NCBI GenBank assembly: GCA_002406015.1
Contig: DHMX01000022.1
Span: forward strand, 367,240-431,239
From: Lachnospiraceae bacterium UBA4631
GTDB taxonomy: Bacteria; Bacillota; Clostridia; Lachnospirales; Lachnospiraceae
Direction: 5' to 3'
DNA length: 64,000 nt
The notes below the pieces were generated by a model. The model was given only the letters and a program-made list of their open reading frames with translations. It ran no database searches and had not been told where the DNA came from. Positions 52,416-60,301 of the stretch are shown here, piece after piece. The position numbers were made by a program, and so were the translations under genes. The stretch's first letter is position 1, and the number at the start of each line of letters is the position of its first letter.

Positions 52416-53399
52416 CTAGAACACCTCCACGATATATTGTAAGACCTTGCACAGTAACATCAGCCCTGCAAACATAGTGCCTCCGGTGAATATGATTTTA
52501 CTAATACTCTTCGGAAGGGTTCCGTATACTTTTCCTGTCTGACCGTTAATATAATATTCATAATCCTTTTTCTGATAACGGTATACATATTTCCACACCG
52601 GCATGAGTGCAAATTCCCGCCCCTTTGGCATATTTATGTATTCCCGCTTCGTAGCAGAGGTACTGTTATAACCGGTAATGGTAGACTGTATCCATGCTTC
52701 TGTATCATTATCTGCTTTTTTCCTTGCACGCTCTTCTAATTCGTTTGGATTCTGGTTATAGGTTTCTCCGTTATAGCCTGACATATATTTCGGTTGAAAC
52801 TTCTCAAGGTCCTTATATACATATGGCTCCATGGCATCCATTATATTATCTGGCATTTTGATTGATGCATCTACCGGGATTCGCTTGTATGCAATATCCA
52901 TTTCCCGATGCACCTGATACTTACTGGTTTCCGTATATTCGGTATCACCGCTTCTCCACACACGAACCTTGGTTCCGATTCCGCTCCATACCGCATGCGT
53001 ATCATAGCTGTACATCCAGAACGGAACATAGTCACCCTCCATTTTCTCTAACGTCCGCTGGGACAGAAAATCACTTGGACAAAACAGCTTATCCTTAAAG
53101 GATTTCCGCAATAATTCGGTTGCCTGTTCCTTTGTAAAACGAAACGGCAATATTAAATCCGGTCCATACGGATATGAGATTTTTTCATCAATAATTGTAT
53201 AGGCTCCGCAATATTCACATCTGGTAGCCGAAGTAAATTCATCTACTGTCAATTTACCGCCGCAGGACGGACATGCATAGCAATCTTCCTGATTCACAAT
53301 TTCCTCTGAATCCTGAGCATTACAACTGGCACATACCATATGTCCGCTTGCCGCATCATATATGACATTACCGCCACAATTCACACATTTAAATTGCAT
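52416..53399 (-). CDS. Double-zinc-ribbon membrane protein, unknown function
   Basis: 327 aa. Two zinc ribbons start it: CVNC...CASC (residues 4-26) and CPSC...CEYC (about 43-63). A beta-rich domain follows (LPFRFTKEQATELLRKSF, VPFWMYSYDTHAVW, YINMPKGREFALMPVWKY, YINGQTGKVYGTLPKS), and a single membrane helix lies at the C-terminus. Similar proteins accompany TPM-domain genes, which suggests an envelope or protein quality function. It starts 1 bp before the TPM gene and 54 bp after the lipoprotein gene. Confidence 0.88.
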   Translation of the reverse strand: MQFKCVNCGGNVIYDAASGHMVCASCNAQDSEEIVNQEDCYACPSCGGKLTVDEFTSATRCEYCGAYTIIDEKISYPYGPDLILPFRFTKEQATELLRKSFKDKLFCPSDFLSQRTLEKMEGDYVPFWMYSYDTHAVWSGIGTKVRVWRSGDTEYTETSKYQVHREMDIAYKRIPVDASIKMPDNIMDAMEPYVYKDLEKFQPKYMSGYNGETYNQNPNELEERARKKADNDTEAWIQSTITGYNSTSATKREYINMPKGREFALMPVWKYVYRYQKKDYEYYINGQTGKVYGTLPKSISKIIFTGGTMFAGLMLLCKVLQYIVEVF

Positions 53400-53453
53400 T
53401 TACGTTTCTCCCCTTATCGTTTTCTTTCTCGCTATCGAACAATTGCTGCTTCA

Positions 53454-53591
53454 TCAGGAACGGTCTAACGTCCCCTCCTGCATCTGCTCTTGTATATTTG
53501 TATCCAGAGCATCCCGCTTTGGATTGGAACAGCCGACAACACCCAAAAGCAGTAAGCCAACCATTCCTAAAAGAATCCATCTTTTTTTCAC
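53454..53591 (-). CDS. Small lipoprotein (45 aa)
   Basis: A short frame read directly on the minus strand: GTG start at 53591 with GGAGGT 7 nt upstream and stop at 53454. The product starts MKKRWILLGMVGLLLLG and has a lipobox LGVVGC (Cys 21), followed by a charged 24-residue tail (CSNPKRDALDTNIQEQMQ). It would be lipidated and placed on the outer face of the membrane. It lies at the head of the zinc-ribbon/TPM operon. No homology was recognised. Confidence 0.75.
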   Translation of the reverse strand: MKKRWILLGMVGLLLLGVVGCSNPKRDALDTNIQEQMQEGTLDRS

Positions 53592-53684
53592 TCTTCTTAC
53601 CTCCGCTATCCTTATATCCTGTGTTCTACCCGGATTTTTGATTTATATTTCGTAAGCAATTTTCTAATTCCTGCCTTGCTACAT

Positions 53685-53713
53685 ATTTTACTTCAATTAT
53701 ATGACATAGTCAA
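53685..53713 (-). promoter_or_regulatory. Predicted promoter of the lipoprotein / zinc-ribbon / TPM operon
   Basis: Minus-strand TTGACT (53708-53713) is 17 bp from TAAAAT (53685-53690). It is 94 bp upstream of the lipoprotein GTG. Confidence 0.6.
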
Positions 53714-53752
53714 ACGATATAGCCAAATAATAATTATTAAAATTCCTAATTC

Positions 53753-53780
53753 AACAATACAAGCCCTCCTGCATACTATA
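53753..53780 (+). promoter_or_regulatory. Possible mother-cell sporulation promoter for the Cys-rich gene
   Basis: CATACTATA (53772-53780) fits the sigma-K -10 pattern CATAnnnTA; AACA (53753-53756), 15 bp upstream, resembles its short -35. Weak evidence by itself, but it agrees with the spore-coat-like product. Confidence 0.35.
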
Positions 53781-53811
53781 TCATTGTAAACTTATCATTG
53801 GAGGCAATGAC

Positions 53812-54075
53812 ATGAGTGATTTATCAGCAACTCAGTGCGGAGGCTGCGGCGGATGCGGTTCAAATGTGTTTGGAGGAAGCAGCTGTTCCTGCATCATAAT
53901 TATCCTGCTGTTGCTCTGCTGCTGTGGTAACGGAAACAACGGATGCGGTAATAACGATGGATGCGGCTGTGATTCCTGCTGGATTATTATCTTATTACTG
54001 TTATTCTGCGGCTGCGGCAACAATGGAAACGGATGCGGAGGCTGCGGTGGCGGCTGCGGCGGTTGTGGCTGCTAA
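53812..54075 (+). CDS. Chorion-class high-cysteine protein
   Basis: 87 aa, built of Cys/Gly/Asn runs (CGGCGGCG, GCGNNDGCGCDSC, CGGCGGGCGGCGC) and two hydrophobic blocks (CIIIILLLLCCC and SCWIIILLLLFC). Roughly a quarter of the residues are Cys. Proteins of this type are annotated in Clostridia as chorion-class high-cysteine HCB protein; a structural, cross-linked spore or surface role is suspected but unproven. TTGGAGG precedes the ATG and a terminator follows. Confidence 0.85.
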   Translation: MSDLSATQCGGCGGCGSNVFGGSSCSCIIIILLLLCCCGNGNNGCGNNDGCGCDSCWIIILLLLFCGCGNNGNGCGGCGGGCGGCGC

Positions 54076-54130
54076 TTCTGTTGGTATCTGTTAATCTGGA
54101 TGATTCATCCAGCATTGTTTCAATTCTGTG

Positions 54131-54164
54131 TGGGAACTGTCGGATGGCAGTTCCCATTTTCTTG
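54131..54164 (+). terminator. Terminator of the Cys-rich gene
   Basis: TGGGAACTG (54131-54139) pairs with CAGTTCCCA (54148-54156), followed by TTTTCTTG. A smaller CTGGATGATTCATCCAG hairpin lies just before it. Confidence 0.88.
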
Positions 54165-54196
54165 TCTAACCTGCTCTCCTATGTAATTTCATTTTT

Positions 54197-54244
54197 CCTG
54201 TCTGCATATACTACCAGTAAGAACTGGCATTCCATACAGACAGG
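54197..54244 (+). promoter_or_regulatory. Two-stem hairpin in the leader of the 54273 gene
   Basis: Outer stem CCTGTCTG (54197-54204) with CAGACAGG (54237-54244), inner stem CCAGT (54214-54218) with ACTGG (54223-54227), separated by symmetric 9-nt internal loops. No U-tract follows; it ends 28 bp before the start codon. Confidence 0.55.
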
Positions 54245-54272
54245 GTACTTATACGGATAAGAAAGGATAGCT

Positions 54273-54764
54273 ATGAACGACCATTTTCAACATCCACTTG
54301 ACACTATATATCAGAATAACAGCCTGCTGCTGCTGGAAGCCATGATTCCTTATGTGGAACCATCTCTTAAGCTTCCACTGGCACTTTTGATTAAGATGCA
54401 GGAAATCCGTATTCTTATGCAGGTATTTCATAATCCTGCACAATTGGATGCCTGCGGCATGAATCGTAACTGCGAACATCCGGATGAATTTATCCATGTC
54501 ATGTGTAAGGCAATGGGAGTTGATTTCATGGGACAATTATCTAATATGCAGACCATGATGAACACCATGCAAATGATGAATGCCATGCAGCCGGACACTA
54601 CCGCTCCATCTGCTCCGGAGTCTATGTTCTCTGTTGTAAATGCTGCTGCGAAGTCCGAGCCGGAGGAATTTTCAACCTCTGCCAGAGATGACATGATTGA
54701 TGCCATTCGACAAGTATTATCCGAACAGGAAGGAGATATTCATGAATCAGAACCAACTTCGTAA
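54273..54764 (+). CDS. Protein of unknown function, Met-rich middle (163 aa)
   Basis: Not recognised. The N-terminal half is helical and hydrophobic (SLLLLEAMIPYVEPSLKLPLALLIKMQEI), with CGMNRNCEHPDEF in the middle. A Met/Gln run (NMQTMMNTMQMMNAMQ) is followed by an acidic C-terminus. No signal peptide. AGAAAGGA site upstream. The downstream gene starts within its 3' end in another frame, so the two are translationally coupled. Confidence 0.75.
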   Translation: MNDHFQHPLDTIYQNNSLLLLEAMIPYVEPSLKLPLALLIKMQEIRILMQVFHNPAQLDACGMNRNCEHPDEFIHVMCKAMGVDFMGQLSNMQTMMNTMQMMNAMQPDTTAPSAPESMFSVVNAAAKSEPEEFSTSARDDMIDAIRQVLSEQEGDIHESEPTS

Positions 54765-55002
54765 CATTTCCCCTGCCAAGCTAAGAATTATCTTAGAACT
54801 TATGGAAGCCAGCAAGGGAAAATCAACAGATTCTATTTTACCGTTATTTATGCAGGCACAGCAGAAAATGCAGAAACAGGGGCTTTCCTTCACACCGGAG
54901 GAAAGTCAGCTTATGCTGGATATGTTAAAGGCTGACCTGTCTCCGGCAGAAGCCCGAAAGGTTGATATGATGCAGTCATTTTTGTCTAACCTGCAGGGAT
55001 AA
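54742..55002 (+). CDS. Small helical protein of unknown function (86 aa)
   Basis: Starts MNQNQLRNISPAKLRIILEL; AAGGAGATATTC lies before the ATG at 54742. Mostly alpha-helical by composition, with MQAQQKMQKQGLSFTPEESQLMLDML and ending VDMMQSFLSNLQG. Shares the Met/Gln-rich character of the upstream protein, with which it overlaps by 23 bp. Family not recognised. Confidence 0.8.
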   Translation: MNQNQLRNISPAKLRIILELMEASKGKSTDSILPLFMQAQQKMQKQGLSFTPEESQLMLDMLKADLSPAEARKVDMMQSFLSNLQG

Positions 55003-55005
55003 CAG

Positions 55006-55239
55006 CTATTCCCATTTCTGAATATCATGGTTTCGAATTGCAAGGTTGTGAACGTAGCGTTCCAGTTCTTCCTTGGAGGCAAATTCCTCCAGATGCCGTT
55101 CTATTTGCTCTCTGGATACATGGTCATAACCATTGAGCAATTCATCCAACTCATCCGAAGGTGTATGTTTCAGATTGGGAAATCCTGTCAACGCAGCCAT
55201 AAGCGCTGTGTTTTGAAAGAAAAAATCGTTATTATACAT
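55006..55239 (-). CDS. Small acidic protein of unknown function (77 aa)
   Basis: MYNNDFFFQNTALMAALTGF with the later helical SREQIERHLEEFASKEELERYVHNL. GAGGTG lies 8 nt before the ATG. Convergent with the 54742 gene, with 3 bp between the stops. Family not recognised; the helical C-terminal half might be a protein-interaction segment. Confidence 0.7.
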   Translation of the reverse strand: MYNNDFFFQNTALMAALTGFPNLKHTPSDELDELLNGYDHVSREQIERHLEEFASKEELERYVHNLAIRNHDIQKWE

Positions 55240-55300
55240 GATTCATCACCTCAGCATTAGTATGCCGGAGTTTTGCCCGGTTCCATACTGGCAATATCTG

Positions 55301-55355
55301 AAAAAGCATCTGCACAGACCTATGCTTGTTCATAGCTCTTATGCAGATGCTTTTT
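55301..55355. terminator. Bidirectional terminator downstream of leuS
   Basis: AAAAAGCATCTGC (55301-55313) pairs with GCAGATGCTTTTT (55343-55355); an inner CTATG/CATAG stem extends it. T-tracts exist on both strands. The leuS stop is 33 bp before it. Confidence 0.88.
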
Positions 55356-55388
55356 TCATTTATAACGATTTTCGTTTTGAATACTTTA

Positions 55389-57815
55389 CTATTTTTGTAC
55401 GATATTTACAATCTTACCCGGCACATAGATTTCCTTTACAACCGTACCGGTTAATTTTTCGCTTACTGCCTGCTTTGCCTTCTGTAATACGGCATCCTTA
55501 CCTTCGTCTACACCGATTACAATGGTTGCACGCGTTTTTCCGTTAATCTGTACCGGAATTTCAACCTCATCATCCTTCATTTCATCCTCGTTAAACTCCG
55601 GCCATTTCTGGTGGAATACAGAATAGCTTCCGCCCAACTGCTCCCACAGCTCCTCACCGATATGTGGTGCAAACGGAGCAATCATAATAACAGCCGCCTT
55701 CAGGGTTTCTTTGTCCACACCTGTAGTCTTAGTTAATTCCACGAACTTATTATTGTATTCCATAAATGCACTGACTACGGTATTCAGGCTGAACTGTTCA
55801 AATCTGGTTGTAACATCCTTAATCATTCTATGACGAAGCTTAATCAGTTCCTTTGTTTCCGGAACATCCTTATCCTTATTCGTCATTACCATGTTATAAA
55901 ACCGGTTAATGAAACGATATACACCGTCAATTCCGCTGTCATCCCAGATAGAATCCAATTCCGGTGGTCCGATGAACAGCTCATACAGACGCAGGGAATC
56001 ACAACCGTAATCCCGTACCATATCATCCGGTGATACAATATTTCCCAAAGACTTACTCATCTTTGTAGCAGCTCCGGTTTCTCTGTCACGTCCGCAGACC
56101 ATACCCTGATTAAAGAGCTTATGGAACGGTTCATCAAAGTCTACCACTCCGATGTCATGCAGGAATTTTGTATAGAATCTCGCATATAACAGATGAAGCA
56201 CCGCATGCTCTACACCTCCGATATACATATCAACCGGCAGATATTTATCTGCTTTTTCCCGGCTTACCAGCTCTTTATCATTCTTCGGATCCACATAACG
56301 CAGGAAATACCAGGAAGAACCTGCCCACTGTGGCATGGTATTGGTTTCTCTCTTAGCCGGCTTTCCACAGCATGGACAAGTTGTATTTACCCAGTCTGTT
56401 ATATCTGCAAGCGGAGACTCTCCGGTTCCGGTCGGCTGATAGCTCTCTACATCCGGTAACAGCAACGGAAGCTGGTCCTCCGGCACCGGAACAGCACCGC
56501 AATCCGGGCAATGCACGATTGGAATCGGCTCTCCCCAATATCTCTGGCGGGAGAATACCCAGTCACGCAGCTTATAATTTGTGGTCTTTTTACCGAAGCC
56601 CAGCTTTTCAATCATTGCCGGAGCCTCTTTCTTTAATACAGAAGATTCCATACCATTCCACTCACCGGAATTAATCATAGTTCCGGAAGCCTCGGTATAG
56701 GCTTCTGTCATATTTTCAATTTCTTTTCCATCCTTTGCAATTACCTGAATAATCGGAAGGTCGAATTTCTTAGCAAATGCAAAATCCCGGTCATCATGTG
56801 CCGGTACACACATAATGGCTCCTGTACCGTAATCTGCCAATACATAATCTGATAACCAAATCGGCACCTTGGCACCATTTAACGGATTAATTGCATAGCT
56901 TCCCGTAAATACACCTGTCTTTTCTTTGTCCTGCATACGGTCAACATTGGACTTCATAGATGCATCATAAATATACTGCTCTACCGCCGCCTTTGTTTCC
57001 GGTGTTGATAAATCGGCTGCCAGCTTATGCTCCGGTGCCAGTACCATGAAGGTTGCTCCATATAAGGTATCCGGTCTTGTGGTGTATACGGTAATGGTTT
57101 CTTCTCTGCCGTCTACCTTGAAATCAACCTCTGCACCGTAAGAACGTCCAATCCAGTCAGACTGCATCTTCTTAACTTTTTCCGGCCAGTCAAGCGTATT
57201 TAAATCCTCTAATAATCTATCTGCATATGCGGTAATCTTTAACATCCATTGACGCAGATTCTTCTTTGTGACCTCAGAATGACAGCGTTCACATTTACCG
57301 TCTACAACTTCTTCATTCGCTAAGCCTGTTTTGCAGGAAGGACACCAGTTAATCGGCATCTGCTTCTCATAGGCAAGACCTTTTTTGAACATCTGTACAA
57401 ATATCCACTGTGTCCATTTATAATAATTCGGGTCGGTGGTATTTACTTCACGATCCCAGTCATAAATAGCAGCAATTTCATTAATCTGACGCTTGATGTT
57501 CTTCACATTCTCTGCGGTTGAAATACTCGGATGCACACCATTTTTAATTGCGTAGTTCTCTGCAGGAAGACCGAATGCATCCCATCCCATCGGATGAATC
57601 AGATAATATCCCTGCATCATCTTATAGCGGCTCCATGCATCACTGATAACATAGCCTCTCCAGTGACCTACATGCAGTCCGTTTCCGGATGGATATGGGA
57701 ACATATCCAGACAGTAGTATTTCGGTTTCTTGCCGTCATCTACGTTAATCGGATGCTCTTCCCAGCCCTTTTTCCATTTATTTTCGATTGCTCTGTGATT
57801 GTATGTGATAGCCAT
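55389..57815 (-). CDS. leuS: Leucyl-tRNA synthetase
   Basis: Charges tRNA-Leu. HIGH motif as GLHVGHWRGYV (about residue 45), CP1 editing domain (VYTTRPDTLYGATFMVLAPEH, in part; TGAIMCVPAHDDRDFAFA), zinc site CxxC (WCPSCKTGLANEEVVDGKC, in part), and KMSKS as TKMSKSLGN. 808 aa, normal. No T-box leader was found upstream of the operon. It lies 29 bp downstream of the basic RGG-like gene. Confidence 0.98.
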   Translation of the reverse strand: MAITYNHRAIENKWKKGWEEHPINVDDGKKPKYYCLDMFPYPSGNGLHVGHWRGYVISDAWSRYKMMQGYYLIHPMGWDAFGLPAENYAIKNGVHPSISTAENVKNIKRQINEIAAIYDWDREVNTTDPNYYKWTQWIFVQMFKKGLAYEKQMPINWCPSCKTGLANEEVVDGKCERCHSEVTKKNLRQWMLKITAYADRLLEDLNTLDWPEKVKKMQSDWIGRSYGAEVDFKVDGREETITVYTTRPDTLYGATFMVLAPEHKLAADLSTPETKAAVEQYIYDASMKSNVDRMQDKEKTGVFTGSYAINPLNGAKVPIWLSDYVLADYGTGAIMCVPAHDDRDFAFAKKFDLPIIQVIAKDGKEIENMTEAYTEASGTMINSGEWNGMESSVLKKEAPAMIEKLGFGKKTTNYKLRDWVFSRQRYWGEPIPIVHCPDCGAVPVPEDQLPLLLPDVESYQPTGTGESPLADITDWVNTTCPCCGKPAKRETNTMPQWAGSSWYFLRYVDPKNDKELVSREKADKYLPVDMYIGGVEHAVLHLLYARFYTKFLHDIGVVDFDEPFHKLFNQGMVCGRDRETGAATKMSKSLGNIVSPDDMVRDYGCDSLRLYELFIGPPELDSIWDDSGIDGVYRFINRFYNMVMTNKDKDVPETKELIKLRHRMIKDVTTRFEQFSLNTVVSAFMEYNNKFVELTKTTGVDKETLKAAVIMIAPFAPHIGEELWEQLGGSYSVFHQKWPEFNEDEMKDDEVEIPVQINGKTRATIVIGVDEGKDAVLQKAKQAVSEKLTGTVVKEIYVPGKIVNIVQK

Positions 57816-57844
57816 TTTCTATCCTCCTGATTTATGTCTATAAT

Positions 57845-58417
57845 CTACATATCGTAGTCTTCATAATCCTCATACATGCCATTTGCATAATCGTTTAATA
57901 TATTACGATTATTCTGTCGCTTCTGCTTTTGCTGCGGACGAGAGCTTTCTGTCTTATTCCGCTTGGATTCTTTTTTCTTAATTGTCTTTTGTTCCCGCTC
58001 CAGACGCTTAATTGTTTCAAATTTATCCGGTTGTGGTTCCTTTGGTTTTTCGGATGTCTTAGGTCTTGCTGAACGAAAGTTTTTCTTACCGTCATCCTCA
58101 TCCTTGTCTTTCGAAAAATTGTTATAGCCGCCACCGTATGAATTGCGATTGTCTCTCGGCTTGTATCCTCCCGGACGGTTATCTCTCGGCTTATATCCTC
58201 CCGGACGATTCTCTCTGGACTTATATTCTCCTCCGGAGGCTTGTCCGTCCCGGCTTCTTCCTTCACCGGATTTGAAATTCCGATTTTCCCGTTTCTTGTA
58301 ATCTGTGGAATTTTGATTCTCTCTGGAACGATATTCCCGGAAATTTCTTCCTCCTGCAGTTCCCTTTTCTCCTGCTTCTCTTCTTTCGTGACCGTTGTAA
58401 GACCCTTGCGTTGCCAC
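57845..58417 (-). CDS. Basic RGG-like low-complexity protein upstream of leuS (190 aa)
   Basis: Function unknown. Rich in Arg, Gly, Asn, Lys and Tyr. It contains a two-and-a-half-fold repeat around RENRPGGYKPRDN (about residues 70-90), GGGYNNF, a Lys-rich helix and an acidic end YEDYEDYDM. The composition suggests a disordered RNA-binding protein. The start is GTG with GAGGAG 7 nt upstream. It is likely co-transcribed with leuS. Confidence 0.75.
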   Translation of the reverse strand: MATQGSYNGHERREAGEKGTAGGRNFREYRSRENQNSTDYKKRENRNFKSGEGRSRDGQASGGEYKSRENRPGGYKPRDNRPGGYKPRDNRNSYGGGYNNFSKDKDEDDGKKNFRSARPKTSEKPKEPQPDKFETIKRLEREQKTIKKKESKRNKTESSRPQQKQKRQNNRNILNDYANGMYEDYEDYDM

Positions 58418-58484
58418 CTTGTTTCTCCTCTCATTCTCCTATGTAACTTTGCTGCCTCCGGTTTCCCCGAAAGCCGCTATTTTC

Positions 58485-58512
58485 ATTTTAGACAAAAACC
58501 AAATAAAGTCAA
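58485..58512 (-). promoter_or_regulatory. Predicted promoter of the RGG-like gene and leuS
   Basis: Minus-strand TTGACT (58507-58512) is 16 bp from TAAAAT (58485-58490). Confidence 0.6.
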
Positions 58513-58519
58513 GCAAATC

Positions 58520-58548
58520 TTGCAAACATTCCAAAAGTTTAGTATAGT
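58520..58548 (+). promoter_or_regulatory. Predicted promoter of the DUF1292 gene
   Basis: TTGCAA (58520-58525) is 17 bp from TATAGT (58543-58548). Its -35 is only 7 bp from the -35 of the divergent leuS promoter, so the two polymerases would compete. Confidence 0.6.
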
Positions 58549-58611
58549 ATTGTTACTTGAGAATTTATCTAAATTCCAGCTAAATTTACCCATGGAAAGG
58601 ACGGTTGCACC

Positions 58612-58938
58612 ATGCAGAAATCAAATCAGGAAGACGAAACCACATCCGAGCTTTATCTGGATGATGAAAATGAAGATACAATTATACTATCTCTGGAGGA
58701 TGGGGATGTTGAATGCGGCATTGTTGCCAGCTTCCCTTTAAACGGCAAAGACTATGTTGCTCTTCTTCCACTCTCACCGCTTGAGGGACTGGAGGAGGAT
58801 GAAATATTACTGTATGCCTATACCAGAGAGGATGATGATTTCCAGTTAATTGAAATCGAGGATGATGATGAATTTGATGCAGTTGCGGATTTCTTTGATG
58901 AATTGTTAGACGAGGCTGCATTCAATGATGAAGAATAG
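58612..58938 (+). CDS. DUF1292 family acidic protein
   Basis: 108 aa, very acidic. The DUF1292 core is visible: TIILSLEDGDVECGIVASFPLNGKDYVALLPL, in part, then EDEILLYAYTREDDDFQLIEIEDDDEFD. Function unknown; family members in Clostridia are often near the Holliday-junction gene yrrK, not so here. AAAGGA before the ATG. The stop codon lies in the convergent terminator. Confidence 0.92.
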   Translation: MQKSNQEDETTSELYLDDENEDTIILSLEDGDVECGIVASFPLNGKDYVALLPLSPLEGLEEDEILLYAYTREDDDFQLIEIEDDDEFDAVADFFDELLDEAAFNDEE

Positions 58939-58959
58939 AGGCTCTGAACAGAGCCTCTA
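58936..58959. terminator. Bidirectional terminator holding both stop codons
   Basis: TAGAGGCTCTG (58936-58946) pairs with CAGAGCCTCTA (58949-58959). The TAG of the DUF1292 gene is in the left arm, and the TAG of the histidine-kinase gene is in the right arm. A T-run follows on the plus strand. Confidence 0.85.
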
Positions 58960-60297
58960 TTTTTCTTTTTTATGAAATAAAATCGTAATGGTAGTTCCGA
59001 CTCCCATTTCACTTTCTAGTGTTATATCCGCATTATGCTGGCTGACGATATGCTTTACAATTGCAAGCCCAAGTCCCGTACCGCCGGTAGCCTTTGAACG
59101 GCTCTTGTCAACCCGGTAGAAGCGTTCAAAGATTCGCTCTTGATGCTCTTTCGGAATCCCGATTCCCGTATCCTTTACCACCAGCTTTGCCTGACTTTGT
59201 TCCGGCATATCCTGAATCAGAACCTCCACCTTTCCGCCCCGGTTATTATATCGGATGGCATTATCACACAGGTTATAAATTAACTCCTCCAGCATCTGCC
59301 GATTACCGTCTATCCAACAGCTCTCCCCTCGAAGCAAGACCTGTACCTCATGCTTTTCTGCACTCAAGGTCAGCATATTGATACAATTCTCAGCCAGACT
59401 TTTCAAGTCAACGGCTTCATAAGCAATATCTGTTCCATCTGACACATCCAGCTCCGATAAACGGAGAATATCATTAATTAAGGTTAACAGCCGTTGTGCA
59501 TTCTTATGTATTTCTCCGGCAAAGCGTTTACTGTCTTCATTGGATGCCATTCCGTTCTCAATTAATTCGGAATATCCGGATATAGAGGTTAGCGGTGTTT
59601 TTAACTCATGCGATACATTTGCGGTAAATTCCTGCCGCATCTTTGCCGCCTTCATAATGTCCTCATGCTGTTTCTGAATCATATTCATAAACGGCATTAA
59701 TTCCTTATAGGTGACAACCGATTCTGTCATATCCAGATGATTTGCCAAACGTTCAATCGGCTTGACAATGCTGGTTGTCAATACGGAAGAAAAGAATATA
59801 CTGCTTACTATTAAAAAAACAGCAATACACGCAATTAAAGGAAACGCCTGCGTCAATATCTTTAATATACTGTCTGCTTCTCTTGCAACCCGCAATACAT
59901 TTCCGTTGTCCATCCGAATTGCATAGTAAAAGGTATTTTTATCAAACGTATCGGATTTTCGGATTTCTGTTCCTACACCATCCTGTAATGCTGCCTGTAC
60001 TTCCGGTCGGTTCTTATGATTTTCCATATTTGCGGCATCCACCTCGTTATCATAGCTTACAACACCATCCGGGGTAATTACCGTTATCCGTATATCATCC
60101 TGTACCGCCTGTAAAATTGTCTGGGAATTATAAGTTTCTTCCTGCATGGGAATTTCCAGAATATGTGCATAGACCTTAAGACTTTCCATCATTTCCCGCT
60201 TAGAATAGCTGTAATAGACACTGGTTGTAGCAACCAGTGTCAGAAAAATTGCACTCACAGAAATTATAATATAAAGAAGATTAATTTTCTTTTTCAT
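58957..60297 (-). CDS. phoR: Phosphate-regulon sensor histidine kinase PhoR
   Basis: 446 aa. Two membrane segments (LLYIIISVSAIFLTLVATT and IACIAVFLIVSSIFFSSVL) flank an outside sensor domain of about 110 residues. The dimerisation motif FTANVSHELKTPLTSISGYSEL (in part) holds the phospho-accepting His at about residue 230. ATP-binding boxes follow: NAIRYN, DTGIGIPKEHQERIFERFYR and GTGLGLAIVKHIV. The ATG at 60297 is used; the GGAG ribosome site overlaps the phoB stop. Confidence 0.93.
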   Translation of the reverse strand: MKKKINLLYIIISVSAIFLTLVATTSVYYSYSKREMMESLKVYAHILEIPMQEETYNSQTILQAVQDDIRITVITPDGVVSYDNEVDAANMENHKNRPEVQAALQDGVGTEIRKSDTFDKNTFYYAIRMDNGNVLRVAREADSILKILTQAFPLIACIAVFLIVSSIFFSSVLTTSIVKPIERLANHLDMTESVVTYKELMPFMNMIQKQHEDIMKAAKMRQEFTANVSHELKTPLTSISGYSELIENGMASNEDSKRFAGEIHKNAQRLLTLINDILRLSELDVSDGTDIAYEAVDLKSLAENCINMLTLSAEKHEVQVLLRGESCWIDGNRQMLEELIYNLCDNAIRYNNRGGKVEVLIQDMPEQSQAKLVVKDTGIGIPKEHQERIFERFYRVDKSRSKATGGTGLGLAIVKHIVSQHNADITLESEMGVGTTITILFHKKEK

Positions 60298-60301
60298 AAA
60301 A

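Noticed and set aside
53389..53580. 63-codon minus-strand frame
   Set aside because: It overlaps the small lipoprotein in another frame, lacks a ribosome site and lacks protein-like features; the GTG-started lipoprotein is better supported.
58418..58611. T-box riboswitch for leuS
   Set aside because: The gap is too short and shows no specifier stem, T-box sequence or terminator/antiterminator pair.
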